Assembly (NCBI RefSeq): GCF_024499015.1
Contig: NZ_CP098604.1
Coordinates: 1,240,001 to 1,304,000 of the forward strand
DNA: 64,000 nucleotides
From: Xanthomonas hortorum pv. pelargonii
GTDB lineage: Bacteria > Pseudomonadota > Gammaproteobacteria > Xanthomonadales > Xanthomonadaceae
Direction: 5' to 3'
Below the pieces are notes generated by a model. That model did no database searches. It had not been told where the DNA came from and saw only the letters and a program-made list of their open reading frames with translations. Position 1 is the stretch's first letter, and each line of letters opens with the position of its first letter. Positions 30,391 to 39,403 of the stretch are shown one piece after another. A program made the translations under genes and the position numbers.

Positions 30391-30945
30391 TCAGAGCATG
30401 CCGGTCTCGAGACGGGCCGCTTCGGACATCATATGCCGGCCCCACGGCGGGTCGAAGACCAGCTCGACATCGGCCTCGGCGATGGTCGGAATCATCTCGA
30501 CCTTGCTGCGCACGTCGTCGACCAGGATCTCGCCCATGCCGCAACCGGGCGCGGTGAGGGTCATCTTGACGTCCACCCGGCGCTGATCGTCTTCTTCGCG
30601 ATGGCTGATCACCGCCTCGTAGACCAGGCCCAGATCGACGATATTGAACGGAATTTCGGGGTCGAAGCAGGTGCGCAGCTGCTGCCACACCAGCGCTTCC
30701 ACCTCTTCATCGCTAGCATTGGCGGGCAATTCCAGCCCCGGCGGGGCCTCCTTGCCGATCGCATCGCCATCCTTGCCGGCAATGCGAAACAGATTGCCTT
30801 CGACAAAGACGGTATAGCTGCCGCCCAGCGCCTGGGTGATATAGCCGTAACTGCCTGCGGGCAGGGTCACCGAATCGCCCTGCGGCACCATGACGGCATC
30901 GCAATCGCGTTCGAACTGGACGGGTTCGCTGCTACGGGAATACAT
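30391..30945 (-). CDS. sufT: Fe-S assembly protein SufT (DUF59/MIP18 family)
   Basis: The ATG at 30945 gives 184 aa; the frame extends further upstream without coding character. The N-terminal half is a SufT-specific region (VMVPQGDSVTLPAGSYGYITQALGG). The C-terminal half is a DUF59 domain with the conserved DPEIPFNIVDLGLVY and the LTAPGCGMGEILVDDVRSK motif whose Cys is the conserved one of the family. SufT helps mature Fe-S proteins. It is not next to other suf genes here. Confidence 0.9.
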   Translation of the reverse strand: MYSRSSEPVQFERDCDAVMVPQGDSVTLPAGSYGYITQALGGSYTVFVEGNLFRIAGKDGDAIGKEAPPGLELPANASDEEVEALVWQQLRTCFDPEIPFNIVDLGLVYEAVISHREEDDQRRVDVKMTLTAPGCGMGEILVDDVRSKVEMIPTIAEADVELVFDPPWGRHMMSEAARLETGML

Positions 30946-31140
30946 GGGCTGGATATGGGGCCGCGGCGGATGCGCGCAAGTCGGCCATTCTAGCCGACCA
31001 CGGCGATGCCGCTGCCGGTCGTGCCGCCGACGCTGCATTCCATATGAAACACAGTCATCTGCAGCCACCGTCGCTCACACCGGCAGTGCAGCGCAAAACG
31101 CGCCACGCGCTCTATCATGTGCGCACTGTCAGGAGCTCCA

Positions 31141-31560
31141 ATGCCGCCCACCACCGCGTCCGCCAGAACCGCCCACTGGCTCTGGCCCCCGCTCCTGCTG
31201 CTGGGATGCGTCACCGCCCTCATTGCCTGGATGCTTATCGCCCTTGCGCTTGGTCATCAGGCCGGCTGGATGGCGCTGCTGGTCGCGCTGGAAGTGGCCT
31301 GGATGCTGCGCCTGGGCACGTTGCGCGCCGGCAGTGTGCGCATCGGCATTACCTTGGTGGCCACGGTCCTGGTGATCGTCGGTGCCAACTGGGGCATTGC
31401 GTCCGCACAGCTTGGCGGCTCGCTGGGACTGGACCCATGGACCTCGGCGCAGAAGATGGGCGCCGGCCTGGCCTGGACCTTGTTGCAGCTGGCCAATAGC
31501 GGTTTCGACCTGGCCTGTTATCTCGCGGCGCTGGTGCTGGGCTGGTGGGCAGCGCGCTGA
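31141..31560 (+). CDS. Small integral membrane protein
   Basis: The 139-aa product starts at an ATG 7 nt after AGGAG. It has four hydrophobic helices (WLWPPLLLLGCVTALIAWMLIAL; WMALLVALEVAWML; IGITLVATVLVIVGANW; FDLACYLAALVLGWW). I recognise no family with confidence; size and topology resemble small vitamin-transport or Yip-like proteins, but no motif supports this. It precedes the sigma-factor operon by about 245 nt. Confidence 0.75.
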   Translation: MPPTTASARTAHWLWPPLLLLGCVTALIAWMLIALALGHQAGWMALLVALEVAWMLRLGTLRAGSVRIGITLVATVLVIVGANWGIASAQLGGSLGLDPWTSAQKMGAGLAWTLLQLANSGFDLACYLAALVLGWWAAR

Positions 31561-31805
31561 GCAGCTGAGATCAGCGGGTTTTGACTGCCGGATCGACGGC
31601 AGCGCTAGCCAGCGGCGACGAGGTGGCCGATCTCCGCCCGCGCCGCCACGGCCGGTGAAAGACAGCACACGGCTGATCGCCTCTTCGCATCGTCTGGTGC
31701 ACGGCGTGCGTACGGCCGCCCATCCGCGCGGCGACAGCGCGCAGGCGTGTCAACCGAATCCACCCTCGCCCGTTGACGTTGTATCGTCTCCGCGGAAGCT
31801 ACGCT

Positions 31806-32369
31806 GTGCTGGTGGGAACCCCTTTCGATCCGCAGCTCTCTCCACCGGCCGTCACTGCGCCCGTGTCGCTGGATGCCTTTCTGGCCGGCATCGGTCCGCG
31901 TGCGTTCCGTTTTGCCGAGGCCGGCCTGCGTCACCGCGAAGACGCGCTGGATGCGGTGCAGGACGCCATGGTGAAGCTGCTCGGTTACCGCGAGCGCCCG
32001 GCCGCCGAATGGACGCCGCTGTTCTGGAGCATCCTGCGTAGCCGCATCATCGACCTGCAGCGGCGGCGTACCTTCCGCCTGAAATTCTGGGCGCCGGCCG
32101 AACGTTCCGACGACGAAGGCACCATCGACTGGGCAGACCCCGGCACCGGTCCGGTCGACCAACAGCAACACCAGCAGGCCTACCAGCGCCTGGTCGAGGC
32201 CCTGCGCAGCCTGCCGGCGCGCCAGCGCGAAGCGTTCACGCTGCGCGTGCTGGAAGAGCTGGACGTGGCCACCACCGCCAAGGCGATGGGCTGCTCCGAA
32301 GGCTCGGTCAAAACCCATCTGTCGCGTGCGCGCGACGCGTTGCAAAAACAGTTCGAGGATTTCCTGTGA
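31806..32369 (+). CDS. ECF-type RNA polymerase sigma factor
   Basis: The chosen GTG at 31806 lies 7 nt after GGAAG and gives 187 aa; a TTG 33 nt upstream is possible. Region 2 is seen in AEAGLRHREDALDAVQDAMVKLLGY with the following helix WTPLFWSILRSRIIDLQRRR. Region 4 is LRSLPARQREAFTLRVLEELDVATTAKAMGCSEGSVKTHLSRARDAL, a clear helix-turn-helix. Its stop overlaps the next gene (GTGA), so it is coupled with a small membrane protein that may act as its anti-sigma factor. Confidence 0.9.
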   Translation: MLVGTPFDPQLSPPAVTAPVSLDAFLAGIGPRAFRFAEAGLRHREDALDAVQDAMVKLLGYRERPAAEWTPLFWSILRSRIIDLQRRRTFRLKFWAPAERSDDEGTIDWADPGTGPVDQQQHQQAYQRLVEALRSLPARQREAFTLRVLEELDVATTAKAMGCSEGSVKTHLSRARDALQKQFEDFL

Positions 32370-32710
32370 ACCGCTCCCACGATCCGGCCCGGTTCGACGC
32401 GCAACTACGTCAACTGCACACCGCCGCGCTCACCAGCCTGCCGCCGCAGACCCTTGCACGACTGCGCCAGGCACGTCACGCAACTGCGCCCTCGCGCAAC
32501 CGTCGCGGTTACTGGTTATTGGCGACCGCGTGTTCGGGGTTGCTGGCGATCGGCATCGGCCTGCAACTGCGTCCGGGCGAATCGGCACCCTCAGGCACCG
32601 CCGGGACCCAGGCGATCGCCAGCACCACCACCGATACCGACGACATGCTGACCCAGAACCCGGACCTGTACGTCTGGCTCGGGTCCGACACCGCATTGGC
32701 CATGGAATAA
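32366..32710 (+). CDS. Single-span membrane protein, candidate anti-sigma factor
   Basis: The 114-aa product begins with GTG overlapping the sigma-factor stop. It has a cytoplasmic-like N-terminus (about 1-48), one membrane helix (YWLLATACSGLLAIGIGL, about 49-66) and a short outer tail. This layout and its coupling to an ECF sigma factor suggest an anti-sigma role, but no zinc-binding ZAS motif (HxxxCxxC) is seen, so the assignment is inference. Confidence 0.75.
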   Translation: MNRSHDPARFDAQLRQLHTAALTSLPPQTLARLRQARHATAPSRNRRGYWLLATACSGLLAIGIGLQLRPGESAPSGTAGTQAIASTTTDTDDMLTQNPDLYVWLGSDTALAME

Positions 32711-32715
32711 GCACG

Positions 32716-33210
32716 ATGACCCGCACCACCCGCCTGCTATTGACCCTGCTGCTGTGCGCCGGGCCCTGCGCGTCGCTGTTGGCCCAGGCACCTCCGCCGG
32801 GCCCGCCGGGGCCGCCACCCTCCTCCGATGGCCCCGGCCCGCGTGGTCCGGGACCGCGCGAGGCGGAGACGCCGATGCCCGAGTGGGAAAAACTGACCCA
32901 GCAGCAGCGCCAGGTGCTGATCAATGCGCTGCGCGAACGCTGGAACGAGGTGCCCGAAGAGCGCCCGCGCATGTATCGCCACGCACGCCGCTGGCTGGAC
33001 GCGACCCCCGAACAGCGCAAGCAGGCCAAGGCCGGCATGGACCGTTTCCGCAACATGAGTCCCGAGCAGCGCCGCGAAGCCAAGGCCTTGTTCGAACGCA
33101 TGCGCACGCTCAACCAGCAAGAACGCAATGCGCTGCAGCAACGCTGGCAGAAGATGAGCCCGGCCGAACGCAGCGCCTGGCTGCGCGAGCATCCGCCGGT
33201 AGACGATTGA
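32716..33210 (+). CDS. DUF3106 exported protein
   Basis: The 164-aa precursor has a signal peptide (LLLTLLLCAGPCASLLAQA), a Pro/Gly-rich linker and a DUF3106 region built of repeats of the type W..L...QR..L.....W, e.g. WEKLTQQQRQVLINALRERW, LDATPEQRKQAKAGMDRF, MSPEQRREAKALFERM. It probably lies in the periplasm and may sense or buffer envelope state together with the sigma pair upstream (5-nt gap). No function is established for the family. Confidence 0.88.
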   Translation: MTRTTRLLLTLLLCAGPCASLLAQAPPPGPPGPPPSSDGPGPRGPGPREAETPMPEWEKLTQQQRQVLINALRERWNEVPEERPRMYRHARRWLDATPEQRKQAKAGMDRFRNMSPEQRREAKALFERMRTLNQQERNALQQRWQKMSPAERSAWLREHPPVDD

Positions 33211-33336
33211 GCGACAGCTGACGATTGAGCGATATCGCAGGCGATCCCGCGTGCCGTCGTGTGGGCTGATTCACGTATCAGGCAGCAAAGCGGATCGACG
33301 ACGCGATCCGGTCATGAGAGCGCCAATCGCGCGCAA

Positions 33337-33936
33337 TCAGGGCATCAGCACCGCTTGCAGCAGCGGCGCGAGCACCTGTTCGGGTGCAAATGCGAGCAGC
33401 CCGGCGTGCTTGCGGTCGATCGCCAGCGAGGCATACCCATGCACCGTGCTCCAGGCCAGCAGCGTGCGTTGCTCCAGCACCTCGGCACTCGGGGCGCTGC
33501 CGTGCCGCGCGATCCACTGCATCCGCAGCGTCTCGCGCAGGCAGGCCATCGCCGCTTCACTGGCATGCAACAGTCTGGGCAAGCTGCGCGAGCGCAGATC
33601 CAGCCCCAGCATCAGCCGGAAATGCTGCGGAAACGCGCTGGCGAAGCGGATATAGCCCAGCCCGCATCCCAATAGCGGATCGGCCAGTTCCTGCTGGGTC
33701 GCGAGAATCTGATCGAGCATGCGCTCGTAGCCATCGGCGGCCAGTTCCGACAGCAGCCCGTCGAGCGAGCCGAAATGGTGCGCCGGCGCGGCATGCGAGA
33801 CACCGGCGCGGCGCGCGCACTCGCGCAGGGTCAACCCGCGCGCACCGGCCTCGCCCAACAGTTCCCACCCCGCGCGCCGCAACGCAGCCGGCAGATCGCC
33901 ATGGTGATACGCAGCAGGCACGGATGATTGCGACAT
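33337..33936 (-). CDS. TetR-family repressor
   Basis: The ATG at 33936 gives 199 aa. The N-terminal helix-turn-helix reads LGEAGARGLTLRECARRAGVSHAAPAHHFGSLDGLLSELA, the classic TetR pattern. The ligand domain is unlike well-known regulators. It diverges from an alpha/beta-hydrolase gene, and the 130-bp shared spacer has two 19-bp palindromes that are good operator candidates, so it probably represses both genes until an unknown ligand binds. Confidence 0.92.
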   Translation of the reverse strand: MSQSSVPAAYHHGDLPAALRRAGWELLGEAGARGLTLRECARRAGVSHAAPAHHFGSLDGLLSELAADGYERMLDQILATQQELADPLLGCGLGYIRFASAFPQHFRLMLGLDLRSRSLPRLLHASEAAMACLRETLRMQWIARHGSAPSAEVLEQRTLLAWSTVHGYASLAIDRKHAGLLAFAPEQVLAPLLQAVLMP

Positions 33937-33974
33937 GGGCAACTTCGTTTGCAGAGACCTCAGTGGAGCAGATC

Positions 33975-33993
33975 ATCTTGACGCTGACAAGAT
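33975..33993. promoter_or_regulatory. TetR operator candidate 1
   Basis: ATCTTGACGCTGACAAGAT is a 19-bp palindrome with 6 outer bases pairing exactly (ATCTTG/CAAGAT; 7 with the flanking C/G). It shares the ATCTTG...ACAAGAT frame with the second operator, centred 40 bp away. Confidence 0.75.
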
Positions 33994-34014
33994 GGACTGG
34001 GCAGACTCATGTAT

Positions 34015-34033
34015 ATCTTGTCGACGACAAGAT
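34015..34033. promoter_or_regulatory. TetR operator candidate 2
   Basis: ATCTTGTCGACGACAAGAT is a perfect 9+1+9 palindrome. Centre-to-centre distance to operator 1 is 40 bp, close to four helical turns, so two dimers could sit on the same face of the DNA. Confidence 0.8.
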
Positions 34034-34066
34034 CCATACGACGTCGCCCACTCCAAGGATCTCGCC

Positions 34067-34933
34067 ATGTCCTCGTCCATCGCCAAATTGCGTGCGCGCC
34101 TGCTGCGCGGCGTGCTGGCCAGCGCCAGTCGGCTGGCCCCCGGCCCGACCGGTCGGTTTCTGGCTCGCCGCTTCGTGACCCCGGCAGCGGCCGGCCGCCG
34201 GCAGGCCGCCGGACTCGCCGCTCAGTTGCCCGATGCGCATCGCCAGAATCTGCGCATCGATGGCGTCGACATTGCCGTTTACCGGTGGGGCGACCCGGCG
34301 CAGCAGCCGTATGTGCTGCTGTCGCATGGCTGGGCCAGTTACGGGCTGCGCTTTGCGGCATGGGTGCCGCAGTTGCGGGCGCTCGGCTATGCGGTGGTGG
34401 CGTTCGATCAGGCCGCACATGGCTTGAGCGGCGGCAGGATCAGCAACATGCCGCATTTCGTGCGGATTTTGCGCGACATCGGCGGTCCCCACGGTCGCCC
34501 GGCCGTCTTTATCGGCCATTCCCTGGGCGCGGCAGCGGCGGTCTTTGCCGATGACCCCGCGTGGCGGCCGGCACGCTATGTCCTGATCGCCCCGCTGCTG
34601 GCACCGGCGCAGAGTGCGCAGCGCCAGTTCCGCGCATTCGGCATCGCACCCGGCACGTTCGCACCGTTTGAAAATTGGTTGCATCAGCTGACCGGGAAGC
34701 GCTTCGCCGATTTCGACGCAACGCCGCGCCTGCCGCACTTCGGTGACCGCCCGGCGCTGATCATTCACGACCGCCGCGACCGCGAAACCCCCTGGGAAGA
34801 AGGCGCACGTTTTGCGGCGCTCTGGCCGGGCGCGCGACTGGTCAGTACCGAAGGACTGGGCCACAACCGCATGGTCGACCACGCTTCGGTGATCGATCAG
34901 GCGTTGCAGTTCATCGGCCCGGCATCGCCCTGA
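34067..34933 (+). CDS. Alpha/beta hydrolase
   Basis: The 288-aa protein has the nucleophile S152 in FIGHSLGAAAA, an oxyanion-loop LSHGWASYG, a likely acid at D235 or D238 (HDRRDRETP) and H266 (GLGHNRMV). An N-terminal stretch (about 1-60) is Arg/Ala-rich and may be a membrane-associating helix. The substrate is not evident. It starts 34 bp after the nearer operator, with AAGGA as ribosome-binding site, so it is the likely target of the divergent TetR protein. Confidence 0.9.
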   Translation: MSSSIAKLRARLLRGVLASASRLAPGPTGRFLARRFVTPAAAGRRQAAGLAAQLPDAHRQNLRIDGVDIAVYRWGDPAQQPYVLLSHGWASYGLRFAAWVPQLRALGYAVVAFDQAAHGLSGGRISNMPHFVRILRDIGGPHGRPAVFIGHSLGAAAAVFADDPAWRPARYVLIAPLLAPAQSAQRQFRAFGIAPGTFAPFENWLHQLTGKRFADFDATPRLPHFGDRPALIIHDRRDRETPWEEGARFAALWPGARLVSTEGLGHNRMVDHASVIDQALQFIGPASP

Positions 34934-35119
34934 TCCAGACCGCAAGGGCACGCACATCGCGAGCGTGCCGGCCTGTTTGAATTGACTGAACCACCTGGCG
35001 ATCGGTCGCCAGCTGGATGCGGATGGAACGCTTGGAACCGCCGCGTACCGGTGGCCTTGCCGCATCGCGTAATGGCCGCGCACACCTGGCGGCGCGTGGA
35101 GGTGCCTTGATCGCGGCTC

Positions 35120-37483
35120 TCAGTGCACGGTGCCGTTATGCAGCGGATCCAGGCGGTCGATCACGCCCTGCATCGCGCTGTCGAAGGCGCCGTCGTTGAT
35201 ATGTTCGCGCAGGCGGCCCAGCCGCACCATCACCGCCAGTTCTTCCGGCGAGGCGACGCAAAAACGCACGCCGCGGCGGTTGACGAACAGCAGGCGTTGC
35301 GAGATCGGACTCACCCAGGACAGCTTGCCGGCCTGCACCTTGCCGTCCTTGTCGACAAAGTCCAGCCAGGTGCCGATATCCATCGCGCGAAAACGCGTGG
35401 CGTCGGCGCTGTCGATGCTCTGCGCCACCGCTTCGGCGCCCAGCACCACATTGATGCTTTCTGCGGCCGGCGGCGGCAGGTTGACCTGCGGCAAGTCGGG
35501 CAGCGACTTTTCCAGTTCAGGGCGCGCTTCGGCAATCGCCTGCAAGGTGTCGTGCAGCGCACTGATCGCCACCACCACCGCATCGCCATGCAGGCCGATG
35601 CTGGCGAACACGCGATACAGCGCCGGCTGCCAGACCTGCAGCCACGGCTTGCCGACGATATGGCGACGCGCCTCGGCCAGTTCTTCCAGTACGCCATCGG
35701 CCAGCGCCAGCGCTTCGACGGTGCCGGGACCTTCGTCGCCGTCGCGCAGGATCGCCATGGTCAGGTGATGCAGCCAGGGCTGGCGCAGGAAATCTTCCAC
35801 CGCCTTGGGCAATGGCGCGCCGGCCAGCACGCGTTGCTCCAGTTCGAACAACGCGCGGCTGCGTGCCAGTTCGAGTTTCTCCTGGCCACGCTGGGTTTCG
35901 GTGGCACGGCGCTCGGCGATCTCCACCCGGCGCCGGTGCTGCGACAGGAAGTCGCGGAATTCTTCTTCCAGGGTCTGAAAGATCGCCAGGTTCTCGTTGA
36001 ATTCGGCGACCAGGCGGTCGACGATTTCCTCGACCTTGCCCATCAGCACGCGTTCGGCCGCGCTGTCGCCGTTATTGCCTTCGCAGGCCTCGGCCAGCGA
36101 GTTGAGCAGGCGCCGCGCGGGATGGGTCTTCTGCACGAACATCTTGCGATCCAGCAGCGCGACCTTGACGAACGGCACCACCAGCCGGCCGATCATCTCG
36201 CGCGAGCGATTTTCAAGATCGCGCTCGTCCAGCATCACATCGAACAGCATGCCGACCAGATCGATCGCATCTTCGTCCATCGGGTCGAGTTTTGCGGTGG
36301 CCGGGTCCACGCCCAGCCGCGTGGCGCTGGACAGCACTTCGTTCTTCAATCGCTGCGCCAGTGATTCGTTGTCATCGCCGATGGACGCGCCCAGCGTCCC
36401 GCTCGGCGTGGCCTGCAGCAGCGACAGCACCGACATCATTTCGCGCTGGCTCAGGGGGCGTTGCTGGCCCACCGCCACCGTTGCCGCAGACGCGGCGCTG
36501 TCGCGCACGCTACGCGTCTGCTGCAGCAATTCGTGCAGCGCTTCAAGCAACATGCCCTGGCTACCGCCGGGGTGATCGCCATCGCCGTCCATCCCACCTG
36601 CGCTGCCGCCGCCATCGGTATGACCGCGCTGGGTGGCGGCCTGCATGCGGCCGCGGCTATGCGCCCAGCGGTCCAGAAAACGGTTGGCCCAGGCCGGTGC
36701 GTATTGGTCGTTCTGATCGTCGCCGCCCATCTCGGCAGCCGCGCCCTGCCCCTGGCCATCGGGCCGCGCGCGCTCTTCGGGCGTCTCGCCGCGCGGCTGC
36801 GCGCGGGGCGGCTGACGCTTGGGTGGCGACATTTCCGGCATGACGCCGGCCTTGAGCAGGGTTTCGTCCAGGCGCGCGTACAACTTGCCGATCGGCTCGG
36901 CCAAGTCGCGCTCGCATAGCTTGATCAGCACCAGGCGCACTTCCGGCGCCAGGTCGCAGATGGCGAAGGCTTCGTGGATGGCCACGCCCAGGTGTTCCGG
37001 GCCGATCGGGTTGGTATCGGCCACCAGTTCCAGGCCGCCGGCGATCCAGCCCAGGCGGCGGTCCACCCGCGCCAGGACCTGTTTGAAGTCGCGCAGCAGC
37101 ACGGTGGCCAGATTGCGCACTGCCAGCCGCGATTCCAGCACATGTTCGGGCACCAGGCTCAGCGGGCCGGTGCCGATTTCGCCAGCCAGCACCACTTCGG
37201 CCGACAGCGGCATGCCCAGTACCAGTGCCTGCCAGCCGTCTTCCAGCTGTTGGCGAAAGCGCTCGGCCACGTCGTCGCGTTTGCGACGCAGCTCGCGCAT
37301 GCCATCGAGAAACAGCAACTGCGAGGTGCCCGCAGATTCGGCGCGATCGAACAGCACATCGTCGAAATGTGCGACTGCAGCGGCAAATACCTGCGCAATT
37401 GCCGGCACGAACGCGGCATGCGCCTGTTCAAGCAAGCGTTGGTCACGGCCCGGGTGTCCCGACGGACTGGGCTGAAAAGTCAT
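35120..37483 (-). CDS. DUF1631 protein
   Basis: The ATG at 37483 follows GGGGAG and gives 787 aa. The protein is soluble, rich in Glu/Arg/Leu, and mostly helical, with a low-complexity middle (about 225-315, PPKRQPPRAQPRGETPEER and Gly/His-rich runs) separating two conserved halves. The C-terminal half reads like a PilZ-like beta region (MDIGTWLDFVDKDGKVQAGKLSWVSPISQRLLFVNRRGVRFCVAS). DUF1631 has no firm function; a regulatory, possibly nucleotide-responsive role is conjecture. Confidence 0.88.
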   Translation of the reverse strand: MTFQPSPSGHPGRDQRLLEQAHAAFVPAIAQVFAAAVAHFDDVLFDRAESAGTSQLLFLDGMRELRRKRDDVAERFRQQLEDGWQALVLGMPLSAEVVLAGEIGTGPLSLVPEHVLESRLAVRNLATVLLRDFKQVLARVDRRLGWIAGGLELVADTNPIGPEHLGVAIHEAFAICDLAPEVRLVLIKLCERDLAEPIGKLYARLDETLLKAGVMPEMSPPKRQPPRAQPRGETPEERARPDGQGQGAAAEMGGDDQNDQYAPAWANRFLDRWAHSRGRMQAATQRGHTDGGGSAGGMDGDGDHPGGSQGMLLEALHELLQQTRSVRDSAASAATVAVGQQRPLSQREMMSVLSLLQATPSGTLGASIGDDNESLAQRLKNEVLSSATRLGVDPATAKLDPMDEDAIDLVGMLFDVMLDERDLENRSREMIGRLVVPFVKVALLDRKMFVQKTHPARRLLNSLAEACEGNNGDSAAERVLMGKVEEIVDRLVAEFNENLAIFQTLEEEFRDFLSQHRRRVEIAERRATETQRGQEKLELARSRALFELEQRVLAGAPLPKAVEDFLRQPWLHHLTMAILRDGDEGPGTVEALALADGVLEELAEARRHIVGKPWLQVWQPALYRVFASIGLHGDAVVVAISALHDTLQAIAEARPELEKSLPDLPQVNLPPPAAESINVVLGAEAVAQSIDSADATRFRAMDIGTWLDFVDKDGKVQAGKLSWVSPISQRLLFVNRRGVRFCVASPEELAVMVRLGRLREHINDGAFDSAMQGVIDRLDPLHNGTVH

Positions 37484-37844
37484 GCGCAAAGGCTCCCCGC
37501 CCCTGCAGGCGTGAAAATATTCAAACAAGAAAAAACGGACGCGGCCCCAAATTCCGCTATTGCATGGTAGGCGTTTCGCTCATCCATTAAATGTGATGAA
37601 TCTCTCACTTTATTCGTGACCGCCCGTGGTTTGCGTGTCAAGTCAACATCGTAGCTTGCAGCGCCGCTGTGGCGCTTGCCAAGCCCTTTATACGCTGGCG
37701 AGGGTTAAGCCTTGCGCTTGGCAGGCTCGCCCACGCCATCGGCCCCGGCCCGGCTGCACCTGCGGGTGCCTGGCCGGGCACGATGCGGCGGGCGTTGGGA
37801 AGGGCCCGTCTATAATTGCCGTTTCGCTGCCTCGATCCGGAACT
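37484..37844. other. Divergent spacer before the nitroreductase operon
   Basis: No gene is supported in these 361 bases. The first half is A/T-rich (AAAATATTCAAACAAGAAAAAACGG) and may hold the DUF1631 promoter. A TATAAT at 37811-37816, about 30 nt before the nitroreductase ATG, is a perfect -10, though no good -35 is 17 nt upstream. A CGCCGCTGTGGCG hairpin lies near 37664. Confidence 0.5.
37811..37816 (+). promoter_or_regulatory. -10 element of the nitroreductase operon
   Basis: A perfect TATAAT lies in a G/C-rich setting, 28 nt before the start codon. The region 17 nt upstream (GATGCGG) is a poor -35, so an activator may be needed. Confidence 0.45.
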
Positions 37845-38420
37845 ATGCACGCACCGTATTCGCTCCAGGCGCTGGACGCGCGCCGTTCGGTCCCCTCCAA
37901 ACAGCTCGGCGAGCCCGGGCCGGATGAGGACACCCTGCTGCGCATGCTCACCTCGGCGGTGCGCGTGCCCGATCACGGCAAGCTGGTGCCGTTCCGCTTT
38001 CTGCGCATCAGCGGGGACGCGCGCCAGGTACTGGGCGATTTCCTGGCCGAACGCACCCAGGCAGCCGACCCGCTGGCATCTGCTGCGGCAATCGCGAAAG
38101 AACGCGGGCGCTTCAACGATGCGCCATTGGCAATCGTGGTGATCGCTTCGCTGCGCCCCGAGCACAAGGTGCCCGAACAGGAACAATTGCTGACCGCCGG
38201 CTGCGTGTGCTTTGCACTGCTACAGGCGGCGCAGGCGCACGGTTTCGGCGCGCAATGGCTGAGCGCGTGGATGGCCTACGACCCGGCGGTGACCGCCTAT
38301 CTGGGCCTGGAGGAAAACGAGCGGATCGCCGGCTTCATCCACATCGGCACGCCACGCATGCAGATCCCCGAACGCGAGCGCCCGGATCCGCGTGCGTTGC
38401 TGCGCGACTGGACGCCGTGA
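37845..38420 (+). CDS. Nitroreductase-family flavoprotein
   Basis: The 191-aa protein begins YSLQALDARRSVPSKQLGEPGPDEDTLLRML, with the FMN-contacting Arg-Arg-Ser, and continues with AVRVPDHGKLVPFRF and a C-terminal LEENERIAGFIHIG motif. This matches the short YdjA type of NAD(P)H-dependent nitroreductases. It is the first gene of a four-gene set with overlapping ends; the next gene starts inside its stop (GTGA). Confidence 0.92.
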   Translation: MHAPYSLQALDARRSVPSKQLGEPGPDEDTLLRMLTSAVRVPDHGKLVPFRFLRISGDARQVLGDFLAERTQAADPLASAAAIAKERGRFNDAPLAIVVIASLRPEHKVPEQEQLLTAGCVCFALLQAAQAHGFGAQWLSAWMAYDPAVTAYLGLEENERIAGFIHIGTPRMQIPERERPDPRALLRDWTP

Positions 38421-39403
38421 CCTCGTACACCACCACGATCGACGGCGCGCCGCCCACCAGCGCGCGCCCGACCCCGCTTTATCTGGTCGACGCCAGCCTG
38501 TACGTGTTCCGCGCCTGGCATTCCATCCCGGACGAATTCCAGGATGCGCAGGGCTGGCCAACCAATGCAGTGCACGGCTTCGCGCGTTTTCTGCTCGACC
38601 TGCTCGAACGCGAAGACCCCGAACACATCACCATCGCCTTCGACGAAGCGCTGGATAGCTGCTTTCGCCACGCCCTGTACCCCGCTTACAAGGGCAATCG
38701 CACCCCGGCACCGGATGCGCTGCGGCGCCAGTTCGCGCATTGCAAGGCGCTGTGCGCGGCATTGGGTTTGAGCGTGCTGGCCCACCGCGACTACGAAGCC
38801 GACGATCTGATCGGCAGCGCCTTGCACAGCGCGCGTGCGCAGGGCTTGCGCGGGGTGATCGTGTCGGCCGACAAGGATCTGTCGCAGCTGTTGTTCGAAC
38901 ACGACGAACAATGGGATTACGCACGCAACCAACGCTGGGACATGCACGGCGTCAAGGCCCGCTACGGCGTGCATGCGCACCAGATCGCCGATTATCTGGC
39001 GCTGTGCGGCGATGCCATCGACAACATTCCCGGCGTCACCGGCATCGGCGCCAAGTCCGCCGTAATATTGCTGGCGCATTTCGGCAGCCTGGATGCCTTG
39101 CTGGAGCGCGTGGACGAACTCCCATTTTTGCGCCTGCGTGGCGCCGCCCAGATGGCGGTGCGGCTGCGCGAACAACGCGAACACGCCTTGCTGTGGCGCC
39201 AGCTCAGCACCATTGCGCTCGATGCGCCGTTGGCGTTGACCGAGGCCGGTTTCACGCGTGCGCAGGCCGACGCGGACATGCTGACCGGCTTGTGCGAGAG
39301 CCTGCGTTTCGGCCCGCTCACCCGGCGTCGGCTGTTGGCCGCGTGCACCGGCGCACCCGCAGCGCTTCCCACCGTTTCCCTGGAACAAGGTCTGCACCCA
39401 TGA
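38417..39403 (+). CDS. 5'-3' exonuclease (FEN/PolA N-terminal family)
   Basis: The 328-aa protein is a stand-alone version of the DNA polymerase I 5' nuclease domain, like Xni. Visible metal-binding motifs include the N-terminal LVDASLYVFRAWH, FDEALDSCFRH, DYEADDLIGSA and SADKDLSQLL. The helix-hairpin-helix GDAIDNIPGVTGIGAKSA binds DNA. Start GTG overlaps the nitroreductase stop; the stop overlaps the Nudix ATG (ATGA). Confidence 0.93.
   Translation: MTSYTTTIDGAPPTSARPTPLYLVDASLYVFRAWHSIPDEFQDAQGWPTNAVHGFARFLLDLLEREDPEHITIAFDEALDSCFRHALYPAYKGNRTPAPDALRRQFAHCKALCAALGLSVLAHRDYEADDLIGSALHSARAQGLRGVIVSADKDLSQLLFEHDEQWDYARNQRWDMHGVKARYGVHAHQIADYLALCGDAIDNIPGVTGIGAKSAVILLAHFGSLDALLERVDELPFLRLRGAAQMAVRLREQREHALLWRQLSTIALDAPLALTEAGFTRAQADADMLTGLCESLRFGPLTRRRLLAACTGAPAALPTVSLEQGLHP

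Noticed and set aside
37592..37609. TGTGA...TCACT as a second Clp site before the nitroreductase operon
   Set aside because: The half-sites are 8 nt apart instead of 6 and the right half ends in T, so it does not fit the Clp spacing.
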